A stretch of 64,000 bases of DNA from Actinomycetota bacterium (GCA_030645495.1 JAUSLV010000002.1:221686-285685), one strand, 5' to 3'; shown: positions 1 to 9,873, counted from the stretch's first letter. The notes: generated from the sequence alone by a model not told the origin. Numbers and translations: made by a program.

Positions 1-2
1 AC

Positions 3-305
3 GACCCGGAGTGGGACTTCACCTCCGCCGACCACGACTCGCCCGACGAGTTGTACGCGCTGTGGGCCGCCACCATCGAGCGCTCACGGGCGAGCGTGCA
101 AAGGGCGCTCGCCGACGGTGGCCTGGACCATCAGGCGCACCTCGGGTGGGGTGGCGCGCACACCAGCTTGCGCCGGCTGTTGTTCGACCTCGTGGAGGAG
201 TACGGCCGCCACACCGGCCACGCCGACCTACTGCGTGAAGCAGTCGACGGCGTCGCCGGCGAAGACCCGCCCGACGGCATGCCCTGGCCCCACCCGCTGG
301 GCTGA
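3..305 (+). CDS. DinB / DUF664-like mycothiol-dependent transferase (C-terminal part, cut by window edge)
   Basis: The frame is open to the left edge, so the true start lies outside; about 100 C-terminal residues remain. The remnant has Trp-Asp-Phe near the edge, a helix rich in Leu/Ala, and near the end the motif R-H-T-G-H-A-D-L-L-R-E followed by G-E-D-P-P. That arrangement is the usual C-terminus of actinobacterial DinB/DUF664 proteins, where the HxGH histidine is a metal ligand. Family members are metal-dependent mycothiol- or bacillithiol-S-transferases and related four-helix proteins. The substrate cannot be told from this fragment. The stop at 303-305 is followed directly by a truncated sigma-factor fragment on the other strand. 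Confidence 0.75.
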   Translation, partial: DPEWDFTSADHDSPDELYALWAATIERSRASVQRALADGGLDHQAHLGWGGAHTSLRRLLFDLVEEYGRHTGHADLLREAVDGVAGEDPPDGMPWPHPLG

Positions 306-436
306 GGAGTCAGCCGAACGGCGCCGAGGTAGTTGGCGCGGAAGAACGCATCGAACCCGTCGCCCGCGGCACCGTCGTCGCGTGGTGCTCTGGCTACAGA
401 CGCTGCGCAGTCGTTGGGGATGGTCACATCATCCAT
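306..436 (-). pseudogene. N-terminal remnant of an ECF sigma factor (truncated)
   Basis: Reading leftwards from an ATG at 436 the frame gives about 43 residues that end in G-F-D-A-F-F-R-A-N-Y-L-G-A-V-R-L-T. This is the typical opening of sigma-70 region 2 in ECF sigma factors (pattern F-x-A-F-x-R-x-x-Y-x-x-A-V-R-L). Similarity then stops abruptly near 306, exactly where the opposite-strand DinB gene ends. The rest of region 2, region 4 and any anti-sigma partner are absent. It looks like a gene cut by a deletion or rearrangement. It could instead be a chance short frame; the match is by eye only. Confidence 0.45.
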
Positions 437-495
437 CACCCCGGCCAGCCCCGTTCGGTTCCGCGTTCGCCGAATCTGCCCGCAACCACCAACTG

Positions 496-532
496 GAGGG
501 TTTCGGTGCGGGGCGCCCACGTCGGAACCCTC
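496..532. terminator. Hairpin behind the GNAT gene (GAGGGTT/AACCCTC repeat, copy A)
   Basis: An imperfect 17-base stem has left arm 496-512 starting GAGGGTTTCGG and right arm 516-532 ending CGGAACCCTC, with G-U wobbles and one mismatch. It lies 25 bases beyond the stop of the leftward GNAT gene, the position of a terminator, although there is no U-run. The core sequence and the trailing GGGAAT are shared with a second hairpin at 35780-35828, so this is a dispersed element and not a one-off palindrome. Confidence 0.5.
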
Positions 533-557
533 GGGAATGGCCGGACCCCAACCCGGG

Positions 558-989
558 CTACAGGTCGTAGCGGTAGACGTTGGTCTCGCGGGGCATGAAG
601 CCGATGCGCTGGTACAGGCGGTTGGCGGCCTCGCGTGACGGGCGCGAGGTGAGGTCGATGGTCTTGGCGCCCTTGCGTTGCGCGATGTCGATCGCGAAGC
701 GGTTCAGCTGGTCGCCCACGCTCTGGCCGCGGGCGGAATCGTCGACCACCACGTCCTCGATCCAGGCGCGCACGCCGGTGGGGATGCGGAACACCACCAG
801 CGTGAGCGTGCCCACGATATGCCCATCGAGGCGGGCCACCAGCACGTCGCTGGCCGGCGACTGCACCATCTCGCGCACCTGCTCGATCGTGGGCGGGGCC
901 GAGCTGCGCGACAGCTGGGGGATCAGGTGGGCGAATGCGTCGACCAGTTCCTGGTCGGCGACGGCGGCGATCTCGAGGGTGACACTCAC
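558..989 (-). CDS. GNAT family N-acetyltransferase
   Basis: The protein has 143 residues, the length of a single GNAT domain. After a helical N-terminus comes the core: V-L-V-A-R-L-D-G-H-I-V-G-T-L, the beta-4 segment A-W-I-E-D-V-V-V-D, the acetyl-CoA pyrophosphate loop (S-A-R-G-Q-S-V-G, a Q/R-x-x-G-x-G/A type), and the C-terminal A-N-R-L-Y-Q-R-I-G-F typical of GNATs. It should transfer an acetyl group from acetyl-CoA to an amine; the acceptor is unknown. GTG at 989 was chosen because upstream in-frame sequence lies antisense to the PAC2 gene and does not resemble the family. It is divergent from PAC2 with an 81-base gap. Confidence 0.8.
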   Translation of the reverse strand: MSVTLEIAAVADQELVDAFAHLIPQLSRSSAPPTIEQVREMVQSPASDVLVARLDGHIVGTLTLVVFRIPTGVRAWIEDVVVDDSARGQSVGDQLNRFAIDIAQRKGAKTIDLTSRPSREAANRLYQRIGFMPRETNVYRYDL

Positions 990-1070
990 GGCAGCCAACG
1001 TACTGCGCGCCCACCGGCGCCGGCCACTGGCCGACCGGGTGCGCGACCGCCAGCGGTAGGATTCCCGGGC

Positions 1071-2006
1071 ATGGAGCACGTCCGGTGGCTGGCGCAACCC
1101 ACCCTTCAGCAACCGGTGCTCATCGCCGCCTTCACCGGCTGGAACGATGCCGCTGACGCCGCCAGCAACAGCGTGCGCCACCTCATCGAGGTGTGGCATG
1201 CCGAGCCGCTGGCCGAGATCGACCCCGAGGAGTTCACCGACTTCGCCACCGTGCGCCCGCACGTGCGGCTGACGGCCGAGCAGAAGCGGGCGATCGTGTG
1301 GCCCACCGTGGGCCTGTGGAGCGCACGCACGCCCGGCGGCGACGTGATCCTGATGCTCGGCCCCGAGCCGGCCTTGCGCTGGCGGCTGTTCACCGAGCAG
1401 ATCGTGGGCATCGCCCAGCACTTCCAGGCCTCGATGGTGCTCACGCTGGGCGCGCTATTGGCCGACGTGCCGCACACCCGCCCCGTGCAACTGATCGGCA
1501 CCGCCACCGACCAAGGCACGATCGATCGCTTCGACCTGCAGCGCAGCCGCTACGAAGGCCCCACCGGCATCGTCGGCGTGCTGCAAGACGCGTGCACCCG
1601 CACCGACCTGCCCTCGGCGTCGCTGTGGGCGGCCGTGCCCGCCTACGCCTCGCAGGTGCCCTCCCCCAAGGCCTCGCTGGCGCTGGTGCAGCGAGCCTGC
1701 GAGATGATCGGCACGCCCGCGCCGGTGGGTCGGCTGCAGGTCGAGTCGGCCGAGTACGAGACTCGCGTGTCGAACCTGGTGGCCGACGACGGCGACCTGA
1801 TGGGCTACGTGAACCGGCTGGAGAGCATGTCGGACAACGGCGAACTCGACGACTTCGATCCCGACGACCTCGACGACGATGACGATGACGATGACGACAG
1901 CGTCGGCGGCGAGCTGGCCCCCGAACCCGACACCGAGGTGAACAGCGAAGAGCTGATGGCCGAGGTGGAGCGCTTCTTGCGCGACCAGGGTTCCAGCGAG
2001 AGCTGA
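1071..2006 (+). CDS. PAC2 family protein with acidic C-terminal tail
   Basis: The product has 311 residues. The N-terminal three quarters match the PAC2 (proteasome assembly chaperone 2-like) family of actinobacteria: P-V-L-I-A-A-F-T-G-W-N-D-A-A-D-A-A near residue 15 and a conserved central stretch running L-T-L-G-A-L-L-A-D-V-P-H-T-R-P, with A-A-V-P-A-Y further on. The function in bacteria is unproven; homology to eukaryotic and archaeal proteasome chaperones suggests a link with the actinobacterial proteasome. The C-terminus is very acidic, with nine Asp in a row encoded by a GAC/GAT repeat around 1871-1898, then an E-rich helix. The ATG at 1071 follows a short divergent intergenic region. 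Confidence 0.85.
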   Translation: MEHVRWLAQPTLQQPVLIAAFTGWNDAADAASNSVRHLIEVWHAEPLAEIDPEEFTDFATVRPHVRLTAEQKRAIVWPTVGLWSARTPGGDVILMLGPEPALRWRLFTEQIVGIAQHFQASMVLTLGALLADVPHTRPVQLIGTATDQGTIDRFDLQRSRYEGPTGIVGVLQDACTRTDLPSASLWAAVPAYASQVPSPKASLALVQRACEMIGTPAPVGRLQVESAEYETRVSNLVADDGDLMGYVNRLESMSDNGELDDFDPDDLDDDDDDDDDSVGGELAPEPDTEVNSEELMAEVERFLRDQGSSES

Positions 2007-2022
2007 GCCGCGCCCACCACGT

Positions 2023-2745
2023 TCAGGCCTGCGGCGGGTGCTCGCCGCGCCACACGGGCGATCGCGGCGGCTCGAACGTGGCAGCCTGACGGGCACCGTC
2101 GATGGCTGCGAACGCCGACGGCCCCCACCACTGTGCGCCCACCGTGGGAACCGGCAACGCGTCGCGCCCGAACCAGCCGACGGCCTGGGTTTCCAACGGG
2201 TGCGGCACCAGGCTGCCCCCGGTGGCACGGCAGTGGAACAGCAGCAAGTACATCCCGAACCGACTGAACCCGGCGCGCTGGCCGTCGATCACCGCCAGCA
2301 ACTGCACGGGCTCGCACTCCACACCCGTCTCCTCGAGCACTTCCTTCACCACCACTTCGGCGGGCGAATAGCCGACATCGGCCCAGCCGGTGGGGTACAG
2401 CCACAGCCCACTGTCGCCACGCTGCACGAGCAGGATCTCACCCGCGTCGTTGCCGACGATCGCCCCGATCGCCACCTTCGGGGTGACATATCCGGGAATG
2501 CCCTCGCCGACGCTCTCCATCCACTCCTGCACGAAGTGGTCGCTCTCGCGGCGCACCTCCAGCGCCTCGTCGGCCGCAGCCTTGATGTCGGCAGCCACGT
2601 GCAGCACCTCCTCGAACCGCTCACGTTCGTAGAGGCTCTCGGAGAAGGCCAGCCCGGTGCGGGCGATACCCGCGAGCGTTTCGCTCCAGCGGGCGAGATC
2701 GCGGGTGAAGTCGTTGGGTGTGGCGTCACTCACGATCGCGACCAT
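2023..2745 (-). CDS. NUDIX hydrolase with Nudix_N-type N-terminal domain
   Basis: The protein has 240 residues. Residues 1 to about 75 form a helical domain (D-L-A-R-W-S-E-T-L-A-G-I-A-R-T-G-L) like the PF12535-type extension of YjhB-like hydrolases. The NUDIX fold follows, with a box running G-W-A-D-V-G-Y-S and V-K-E-V-L-E-E-T-G-V. The metal-binding Glu residues of the E-x-x-E-E core are present, but the usual box Glu is Tyr and the usual Arg is Lys. The family hydrolyses nucleoside diphosphates linked to another moiety (ADP-ribose or similar). ATG at 2745 was taken; GTG at 2733 is an alternative. It converges with PAC2 and diverges from the solute-binding protein. Confidence 0.82.
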   Translation of the reverse strand: MVAIVSDATPNDFTRDLARWSETLAGIARTGLAFSESLYERERFEEVLHVAADIKAAADEALEVRRESDHFVQEWMESVGEGIPGYVTPKVAIGAIVGNDAGEILLVQRGDSGLWLYPTGWADVGYSPAEVVVKEVLEETGVECEPVQLLAVIDGQRAGFSRFGMYLLLFHCRATGGSLVPHPLETQAVGWFGRDALPVPTVGAQWWGPSAFAAIDGARQAATFEPPRSPVWRGEHPPQA

Positions 2746-2801
2746 AGGCCCCGCCAACAGCCACGCGTACACTGGCCGCAGGTACGAACCACCTTCCTGG
2801 T

Positions 2802-2833
2802 GGGCCGGGGGCCTCTCCCGTCGTCCCCGGCCC
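2802..2833 (+). other. GC-rich inverted repeat in the leader of the solute-binding protein gene
   Basis: GGGCCGGGG (2802-2810) can pair with CCCCGGCCC (2825-2833), a nine-base perfect stem with a 14-base loop, 27 bases before the GTG at 2861. It may be an mRNA leader hairpin or simply GC-rich chance. No U-run follows it. Confidence 0.3.
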
Positions 2834-2860
2834 GCCACCTTCTCTCGTACACTCCGAGGC

Positions 2861-4147
2861 GTGCGCACCCACCACTCCGCTGCAATCCGCCGAGCCGTCG
2901 GACGGGTAGCAGTGGTGGCGATCACCGCCTCGATCGGTGCCTGTTCTGACGGTGGCGGGGCCGCACCCACGACGGCCGAGGAGACGACGTCAAGCACCGC
3001 CGCTCGCGATGACGACGGCACGTTGATGATCGGGGCCGTGCTGCCCACGGTGGGGGTGTCTTCCGAGATCGGCGTCTCGATGACCACCGCACTCGATGTC
3101 GGCATCAACGAGATCAACGAGGCAGGCGGCGTGAACGGCCGCCCCGTGCGCCTCGTGTTCCGCGAAGAGGGCGACAACTCGGCCACGGCCGTGCTGGCGG
3201 TGCAGAGCCTGCTGCAGGCCGGTGTCGACGCGATCATCGGCCCCACCTCGTCGCCCGATCTGCTGGCAACACTCGGCGAAGCGGTCGACAGCGGCGTGCT
3301 CACGTGCGCTCCCACCGCGTCGGCGCTGGCGCTCGACGGCTACCCCGACAACGGGTTGTTCTTCCGCACCGTCCCCAGCGACTCGCTGCAAGCGCAGGCC
3401 ATGGCGCGGGTGGTGGAAACCTCGGGCACCAGCACCGCGGCAGTGGTGTACCTCGATGACAGCTACGGCCGACCGTTCGCCGAAGCCACCCGGTCGGCGA
3501 TCGCCAGAGTCGGCATGACCGTCAGTGCGTTCGTGGGCTTCACCTCGGGCGGCACCTCGATCGACGAGGCAGCTGCAGCGGTGGCGCAGGCACGCACCGG
3601 CGTCGTCGCCGTGGTGGCCGACGCCGTCACCGGGCCGGCGATTATCGCCGCGATCGACGCCGCCACCAACGGGCGGATGACGTTCGTCGTCAACGACGCA
3701 GTGCGCCGACCCGATGCATCGGCGCCGCCGTTCGACGCCGACCTGTCGGCGCGAGTGGTCGGCGCGTCACCGCTCGCCTATGCCACGTCCACGTCGTTCC
3801 ACGACTCGCTGCGCGAGGTCGATGCCGACGCCACCGGCCTGTTCGCGCACAACGCGTACGACTGCCTGGCGATCATCGCCCTCGCCGCCCTCGCCGCCGA
3901 CAGCAGCGACCCGGCCACGATGGCCGCCGTGATTCCCGCGGTCACCGCCAGCGGCAGCCGCTGCTTCACCTACACCGAGTGCGCCGCCGCGCTCGCCGAG
4001 AGCCGCAACATCAACTACGACGGCCCCGGCGCCACCCTGGCGATCAACCCCAGCGGCGAAATGACCAGCGCAGTTTTCGAGCGGTTCACGTTCGACGAGA
4101 ACGGCCGCGACGTCGCCACCGGCCTGCTGCGACTCGGCGACGGCTGA
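2861..4147 (+). CDS. ABC transporter substrate-binding lipoprotein, branched-chain amino acid (LivJ/LivK) type
   Basis: The product has 428 residues. GTG at 2861 gives a short basic N-terminus, a hydrophobic stretch and a lipobox I-G-A-C, so it is a lipoprotein anchored outside the membrane. The mature protein has the type I periplasmic fold: I-G-A-V-L-P-T-V-G near residue 57, then G-G-V-N-G-R-P-V-R-L-V, a conserved signature of branched-chain amino acid binding proteins, and I-I-G-P-T-S-S-P. Such proteins deliver amino acids, amides or other small ligands to an ABC permease. No permease or ATPase gene lies beside it, so it is an orphan here or serves a distant transporter. It converges with hemQ. 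Confidence 0.85.
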   Translation: MRTHHSAAIRRAVGRVAVVAITASIGACSDGGGAAPTTAEETTSSTAARDDDGTLMIGAVLPTVGVSSEIGVSMTTALDVGINEINEAGGVNGRPVRLVFREEGDNSATAVLAVQSLLQAGVDAIIGPTSSPDLLATLGEAVDSGVLTCAPTASALALDGYPDNGLFFRTVPSDSLQAQAMARVVETSGTSTAAVVYLDDSYGRPFAEATRSAIARVGMTVSAFVGFTSGGTSIDEAAAAVAQARTGVVAVVADAVTGPAIIAAIDAATNGRMTFVVNDAVRRPDASAPPFDADLSARVVGASPLAYATSTSFHDSLREVDADATGLFAHNAYDCLAIIALAALAADSSDPATMAAVIPAVTASGSRCFTYTECAAALAESRNINYDGPGATLAINPSGEMTSAVFERFTFDENGRDVATGLLRLGDG

Positions 4148-4177
4148 CAGCCGCGTTCGAAGGCAGGCGTTCGGGCG

Positions 4178-4858
4178 TCAGAGCGTGGCGACGAGTGCTT
4201 CCACCGGCACCACCATGCCGGTGTAGAACGGCCCGAACTCGGCGTACACCGACGACGCCTCGTCGAAGCGCATCGTGTACACCACCTCCTTGAGGTCGTC
4301 GGGGTGCACGGCGAACAGGGTGACGCCCCACTCATACTCGTCGAGGCCGGTGCTGCCGGTGACGTACTGCACCACGCGCCCGGCGAACTTGCGGCCGCTG
4401 GTGCCGTGCTCGTGCATCAACCGCTTGCGATCGTCGAAGGGCAACGTGAACCAGTTGGCGTGCGCCTCACGCTTCTTCGACATCGGGTAGAAGCACCACG
4501 CCGGCATGTGGTGCGCCTTCGGCGGGATCTCGGGGTACAGGCGAGCCTTGATGTGCTCTTCGGGCATGCCCGCGGCGTACTCGCTGGCCTCGGTGAGGCT
4601 GACGTAGCTGTCGACCACTTCCAGGCCGGCACGCTGCAGGCCCGACTGCAGCGCACGCAGCTGCTGCAGGTCTTCGTGCATCGCCATGAACGCCGCGTCG
4701 CACTTGTGGCCCAGCGTGGACACCGCCACCACCTGGGTGCCGGCAGCCTCGGCCTCGCGCACGGCGGCCACGACGGCGTCGCCGTCGAACATGGGGGTGG
4801 GCTTGCAGAACAGGTGCAGCACGCCACGGCCGACGGAGGGCTTGATCGCTTCGGTCAT
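4178..4858 (-). CDS. hemQ: Coproheme decarboxylase HemQ (chlorite dismutase family)
   Basis: The product has 226 residues, the usual length for actinobacterial HemQ. It converts Fe-coproporphyrin III to protoheme b with H2O2, the last step of the coproporphyrin-dependent heme route of Gram-positive bacteria. The diagnostic central block is present: F-Y-P-M-S-K-K-R, then N-W-F-T-L-P-F, R-L-M-H-E-H-G-T-S-G-R (the histidine region that binds heme iron), and G-L-D-E-Y-E-W-G-V-T-L-F, with F-G-P-F-Y-T-G near the end. The ATG at 4858 lies 9 bases after the fdhD stop, so both are probably on one transcript. No other heme gene is visible in the window. Confidence 0.93.
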   Translation of the reverse strand: MTEAIKPSVGRGVLHLFCKPTPMFDGDAVVAAVREAEAAGTQVVAVSTLGHKCDAAFMAMHEDLQQLRALQSGLQRAGLEVVDSYVSLTEASEYAAGMPEEHIKARLYPEIPPKAHHMPAWCFYPMSKKREAHANWFTLPFDDRKRLMHEHGTSGRKFAGRVVQYVTGSTGLDEYEWGVTLFAVHPDDLKEVVYTMRFDEASSVYAEFGPFYTGMVVPVEALVATL

Positions 4859-4867
4859 GCGTGCAGG

Positions 4868-5689
4868 CTACGGGTTCGACAGGCCGGGCGCGAGGCGCTC
4901 GGGCGAGTACACGTTGAGCCGATCGGCACGTGCGAACCCGGCCAGCACCATCCCCGCCCGGCGGGCCGTGTGCACTGCCAAGGCCGTGGGCGCGCTGACG
5001 GCCACGAGCGTGGCGAACCCGGCTGCCCAGGCCTTCTGCACCAGCTCGAAGCTGGCGCGACCACTCACGAACAGGCCCAGCCCGGTGGCCGGCAACAGCT
5101 CGTCGAGCAGCATCCGGCCGATCACCTTGTCGACCGCGTTGTGCCGCCCCACGTCCTCGCGGATGAGCAACACCTCGCCGGCGACGGTGAACGCGGCGGC
5201 GGCATGCACCGCGCCGGTGCTGTCGAACAGGCCCTGCGCGGCACGCACCCGCTCTGGAACAGCCTGTAGCACCTCCAGCGGGATCGGCGGCGTGGCCGGC
5301 AACGAGGTGAGCCGAGCGCACAGCTCGTCGATCGCGTCGTTACCGCACAGCCCGCAGCTGGACGTGGTGTTGCCCAGGCGTGGCCGCGGGGCGGGGGCGC
5401 GGCCGCCGGTGTCGACCGTGACCACGTTGAAATCGCTGTCCGTGGCCGAACCGTTGGCGCAGTAGCGCACACCCGTGACCGCCATGCCGGCGAGCAGCCC
5501 CTCGGTGTGGCAGAACCCGACAGCGAGCTCGTAGTCGTTGCCCGGCGTACGCATCGTGGTGCTGACCACCGTGCCGTCGAGCTGCACCGTCATCGGCTCT
5601 TCCACGATCAGGTCGTCGGGGGTACGAGCCCGCGAGCCATCACGCACCTTGGTGATGAGGAACGTCTCGCTGCGCCCACGAGCTGCCAT
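4868..5689 (-). CDS. fdhD: FdhD, sulfurtransferase for formate dehydrogenase maturation
   Basis: The product has 273 residues. FdhD takes sulfur from IscS and passes it to the molybdenum/tungsten bis-MGD cofactor before insertion in formate dehydrogenase. The sequence shows the catalytic loop C-G-L-C-G near residue 115, the G-R-H-N-A-V-D-K-V-I-G motif near residue 175, and S-G-R-A-S-F-E-L-V-Q-K-A further on, all hallmarks of the family. It is first in a two-gene minus-strand unit with hemQ. No formate dehydrogenase lies nearby, so the client enzyme must be encoded elsewhere. It is divergent from aqpZ. Confidence 0.93.
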   Translation of the reverse strand: MAARGRSETFLITKVRDGSRARTPDDLIVEEPMTVQLDGTVVSTTMRTPGNDYELAVGFCHTEGLLAGMAVTGVRYCANGSATDSDFNVVTVDTGGRAPAPRPRLGNTTSSCGLCGNDAIDELCARLTSLPATPPIPLEVLQAVPERVRAAQGLFDSTGAVHAAAAFTVAGEVLLIREDVGRHNAVDKVIGRMLLDELLPATGLGLFVSGRASFELVQKAWAAGFATLVAVSAPTALAVHTARRAGMVLAGFARADRLNVYSPERLAPGLSNP

Positions 5690-5750
5690 CGGGCCGACGG
5701 TAGCCGGACATTGCGCGATTGGGAACGACCGATCGGGTTATCGTTCGCGC

Positions 5751-6584
5751 ATGGCGACCCAGAGCACAGCCCAGAACCCCGCAGCCCAGAACCCCGCAGC
5801 CCAGAACAATGGACGGATCCTGGTTGCGGAACTCGTCGGCACGGCGGTGCTGATGCTGGGCGGCCCCGGCGTGGCGATCTTCACCGCCCAGTCAGTGGGC
5901 GTGCTCGGCGTGGCGCTGGGCTTCGGCCTCTCGCTGCTGATCATGGCCTACGTGATCGGGCCGATCAGCGGCTGCCACATCAACCCGGCCGTCACGCTGG
6001 GCCTGCTGCTGGCCAAGAAGATCAACGGTGCGCACGCGGCGTTCGCGGTCATCGGCCAGGTGATCGGCGGCATCGGTGGCGCGGCGATCATCTACGGCAT
6101 CGCCAGCGGGCGCGACACCTTCGAGCGCGGTTCGTTCGCCGCCAACCTGTGGAGCGGCGAGTACTACGGCCTGGGTGCGGCGATCGTGACCGAGGTGGTG
6201 CTGACCGCGCTGCTGGTGCTGGTGGTGCTGTTCACCACCACCAAGGGCTTCGCCCCCGGCATGGGCGGGCTGGTCGTGGGCCTCACGCTGACGCTGATCC
6301 ACCTGATCTCGATCCCGATCGACAACACCTCGGTCAACCCGGCCCGGTCGCTGGGCACGGCGATGTTCGCCGAACCGTCCACCGATGCGCTGCAGCAGCT
6401 GTGGGCGTTCATCGTCTTCCCGCTGGTGGGCGCGATCGTCGGGGTGATCCTGTTCCTCGTGCTCGACGAGTCGCGCCTCGAGGACACGATGCTGGCCGAG
6501 GTGCCCGGCTTCACCGGCGCCCGCGACGCGATCGACAAGGTGGTCGACGAAGCGGTCGACGCCGTCAACGACGCCATCGACTGA
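5751..6584 (+). CDS. aqpZ: Aquaporin Z-type water channel (MIP family)
   Basis: The product has 277 residues and about six hydrophobic segments. Both pore motifs are present: H-I-N-P-A-V-T (NPA at 78-80) and S-V-N-P-A-R-S (NPA at 196-198). His184, Thr193 and Arg199 have the same spacing as the His-Thr-Arg of the AqpZ selectivity filter, which favours water over glycerol. Two additions flank the channel: an N-terminal repeat N-P-A-A-Q from a 15-base tandem repeat (about 5767-5811), and a charged C-terminal tail (E-V-P-G-F-T-G, then a D-K-V-V-D-E-A-V-D helix). The ATG at 5751 was chosen because upstream frame belongs to the divergent fdhD region. Confidence 0.9.
   Translation: MATQSTAQNPAAQNPAAQNNGRILVAELVGTAVLMLGGPGVAIFTAQSVGVLGVALGFGLSLLIMAYVIGPISGCHINPAVTLGLLLAKKINGAHAAFAVIGQVIGGIGGAAIIYGIASGRDTFERGSFAANLWSGEYYGLGAAIVTEVVLTALLVLVVLFTTTKGFAPGMGGLVVGLTLTLIHLISIPIDNTSVNPARSLGTAMFAEPSTDALQQLWAFIVFPLVGAIVGVILFLVLDESRLEDTMLAEVPGFTGARDAIDKVVDEAVDAVNDAID
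5767..5811 (+). repeat. 15-base tandem repeat in the start of aqpZ
   Basis: The unit CAGCCCAGAACCCCG occurs twice (5767-5781, 5782-5796) followed by a third diverging copy. It encodes repeated N-P-A-A-Q in the cytoplasmic N-terminus of the aquaporin. Copy number may vary by slippage without shifting the frame. Confidence 0.7.
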
Positions 6585-6643
6585 CCCGCGCCCCACCCGC
6601 CACGGCGGGGCAGAGGGTTGCCGCTTTAGCAGTCCAGGGTTTA

Positions 6644-8342
<1,699 letters not shown>

Positions 8343-8355
<13 letters not shown>

Positions 8356-8399
8356 GCGAAGCGAAGTTGTCCGACCATTGAGCCGGAGGACTTCTGAGC
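8343..8399 (+). repeat. Direct duplication at the end of groEL
   Basis: GGAGGACTTCTGAGC, which contains the last groEL codons and stop, occurs at 8343-8357 and again at 8385-8399, 42 bases apart. It is followed by the small palindrome TTCAGCGA-C-TCGCTGAA (8412-8428). It looks like a short slippage or repair duplication at the gene end. Confidence 0.6.
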
Positions 8400-8430
8400 C
8401 GTCAGTGACGGTTCAGCGACTCGCTGAATT

Positions 8431-8464
8431 GAAAGGGCCCCGGGCGAACGCCCGGGGCCCTTTC
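8431..8464. terminator. Strong bidirectional terminator hairpin between groEL and cysO
   Basis: GAAAGGGCCCCGGGCG (8431-8446) is perfectly complementary to CGCCCGGGGCCCTTTC (8449-8464), a 16-base stem with a two-base centre. The A-run before and T-run after give a rho-independent terminator in both directions. It sits between convergent groEL and cysO and serves both. Confidence 0.88.
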
Positions 8465-8480
8465 GCGTACGGGAGGTGGC

Positions 8481-8756
8481 TCAGCCGCCGGCGACGGCGG
8501 GGATGATGCTGACGGTCTCGCCGGCGGGCACCGCGGTGTTCAGCCCGTCGAGGTAGCGCACGTCGTCGTCGGCCACGAACAGGTTCACGAACTTGCGCAG
8601 CGCGCCCGACTCGTCGAGCAGGCGGTCGCGGAAGCCGGGGTGCGCGGCCTCGAGGTTGGTGATCACGTCGGCGAGGGTGGCGCCCTCCACCTGCACGGTC
8701 GAGTTGCCGCCCGCCATCGGGCGCAGAGTGGTGGGGATGCGAACAGTCACGGCCAT
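8481..8756 (-). CDS. cysO: CysO-like sulfur carrier protein (MoaD/ThiS fold)
   Basis: The product has 91 residues and a ubiquitin-like fold ending in Gly-Gly, the residue pair that is thiocarboxylated. The sequence V-T-V-R-I-P-T-T-L-R-P, the F-V-N-L-F-V segment and the end S-I-I-P-A-V-A-G-G follow Mycobacterium tuberculosis CysO closely, more than MoaD. CysO-thiocarboxylate donates sulfur to O-phosphoserine through CysM, and the peptidase Mec then frees cysteine. Neither cysM nor mec is adjacent here, unlike in mycobacteria. Other MoaD/ThiS roles, for example molybdopterin sulfur transfer, cannot be excluded. Confidence 0.8.
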   Translation of the reverse strand: MAVTVRIPTTLRPMAGGNSTVQVEGATLADVITNLEAAHPGFRDRLLDESGALRKFVNLFVADDDVRYLDGLNTAVPAGETVSIIPAVAGG

Positions 8757-8829
8757 GACTGAAACTCTACCCAGCCAGTCAGGATTTCGACGACCCGTGC
8801 CGGCCGCAGTCTCCCCTTAGCCTGGCCCG

Positions 8830-9822
8830 ATGCGGGTGCTCGCTGCGGTCGACAAGTTCAAGGGCACCGCCACGGCCGCGCAGGCCGCCGCTGCCATCGG
8901 CCACGCCTGCTGGGAACTGGGGCACGACTGCGTGGAACTGCCGGTGGCCGATGGCGGCGAGGGCACGCTGGAGGCATTGGGTGGGCCCAACCGGGTGAGC
9001 ACCGTCACCGGCCCGCTGGGCGACGCGGTGCAGGCGCAGTGGCGCTTGCACCGCGGCACGGCGGTGATCGAGATGGCTCGCGCCTCGGGACTCACGCTGC
9101 TGGGCGGCGCGGCGGGCAACGACGCGATGGCCGCCAGCACCACCGGCACCGGCGAGCTGATCGACCAGGCGCTCGACCTGGGGGCGAAGAAGATCGTGGT
9201 GTGCCTCGGCGGGTCGGCCACCACCGACGGCGGGCTCGGCTGCATCCGCGCGATCACCTCGCCGCACCGTTTGCGCGCGGTGCGGCTGCTGGTGGCGTGC
9301 GACGTGCAAACACTGTTCGCCGACGCGGCGCCGGTGTTCGCCCCGCAGAAGGGCGCCACACCGGCGCAGGTCGACATGCTGCGCGGCCGGCTCGAACGGC
9401 TGGCACAGATGTACCAGCAGCAGTACGGCGTGGACGTGCGGGCGATCCCCGGCACCGGTGCGGCCGGCGGCCTGGCCGGGGGGCTGGTGGCCCTGGGCGG
9501 CAGGCTGCTGCCCGGCTTCGACCTAGTGGCCGACGAACTCGACCTGCACGACCACGTGCTCGCCGCCGACCTAGTGATCACCGGCGAGGGCTACCTCGAC
9601 GAGCAGAGCTTCGAGGGCAAGGTGGTGGGTGGCGTGCAGGCGATGTGTGCCGAAGCCGGCCGGCCCGTTGCGGCCGTGGTGGGCGAGAGTGCCCCGGAGG
9701 TGCACGGTCGCATTCGCCACCGCTCGCTCGTCGCCGAGTTCGGTCGCGACCGGGCGTTCAACGAGCCGCTGTGGTGCATCGAGCACGCCGCGGCGGCGCT
9801 GCTGGCCGAGCCGATGGGGTGA
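8830..9822 (+). CDS. Glycerate kinase (GlxK/GarK family)
   Basis: The product has 330 residues. It shows D-K-F-K-G near the N-terminus (family D-S-F-K-G), V-A-D-G-G-E-G-T near residue 40, the glycine-rich C-L-G-G-S-A-T-T-D-G-G-L-G around residues 125-137, and near the C-terminus I-T-G-E-G with D-E-Q-S-F-E-G-K. The family phosphorylates D-glycerate with ATP, usually to 2-phosphoglycerate, linking glyoxylate or serine breakdown to glycolysis. It is slightly shorter than typical members (about 370-380), with a contracted middle. It is divergent from cysO and precedes the amidohydrolase by 51 bases. Confidence 0.88.
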   Translation: MRVLAAVDKFKGTATAAQAAAAIGHACWELGHDCVELPVADGGEGTLEALGGPNRVSTVTGPLGDAVQAQWRLHRGTAVIEMARASGLTLLGGAAGNDAMAASTTGTGELIDQALDLGAKKIVVCLGGSATTDGGLGCIRAITSPHRLRAVRLLVACDVQTLFADAAPVFAPQKGATPAQVDMLRGRLERLAQMYQQQYGVDVRAIPGTGAAGGLAGGLVALGGRLLPGFDLVADELDLHDHVLAADLVITGEGYLDEQSFEGKVVGGVQAMCAEAGRPVAAVVGESAPEVHGRIRHRSLVAEFGRDRAFNEPLWCIEHAAAALLAEPMG

Positions 9823-9873
9823 GCGCGCGGCCGGATTCGACGGCGCGCGATACTCGCACCTAGGTTCGCCTCG

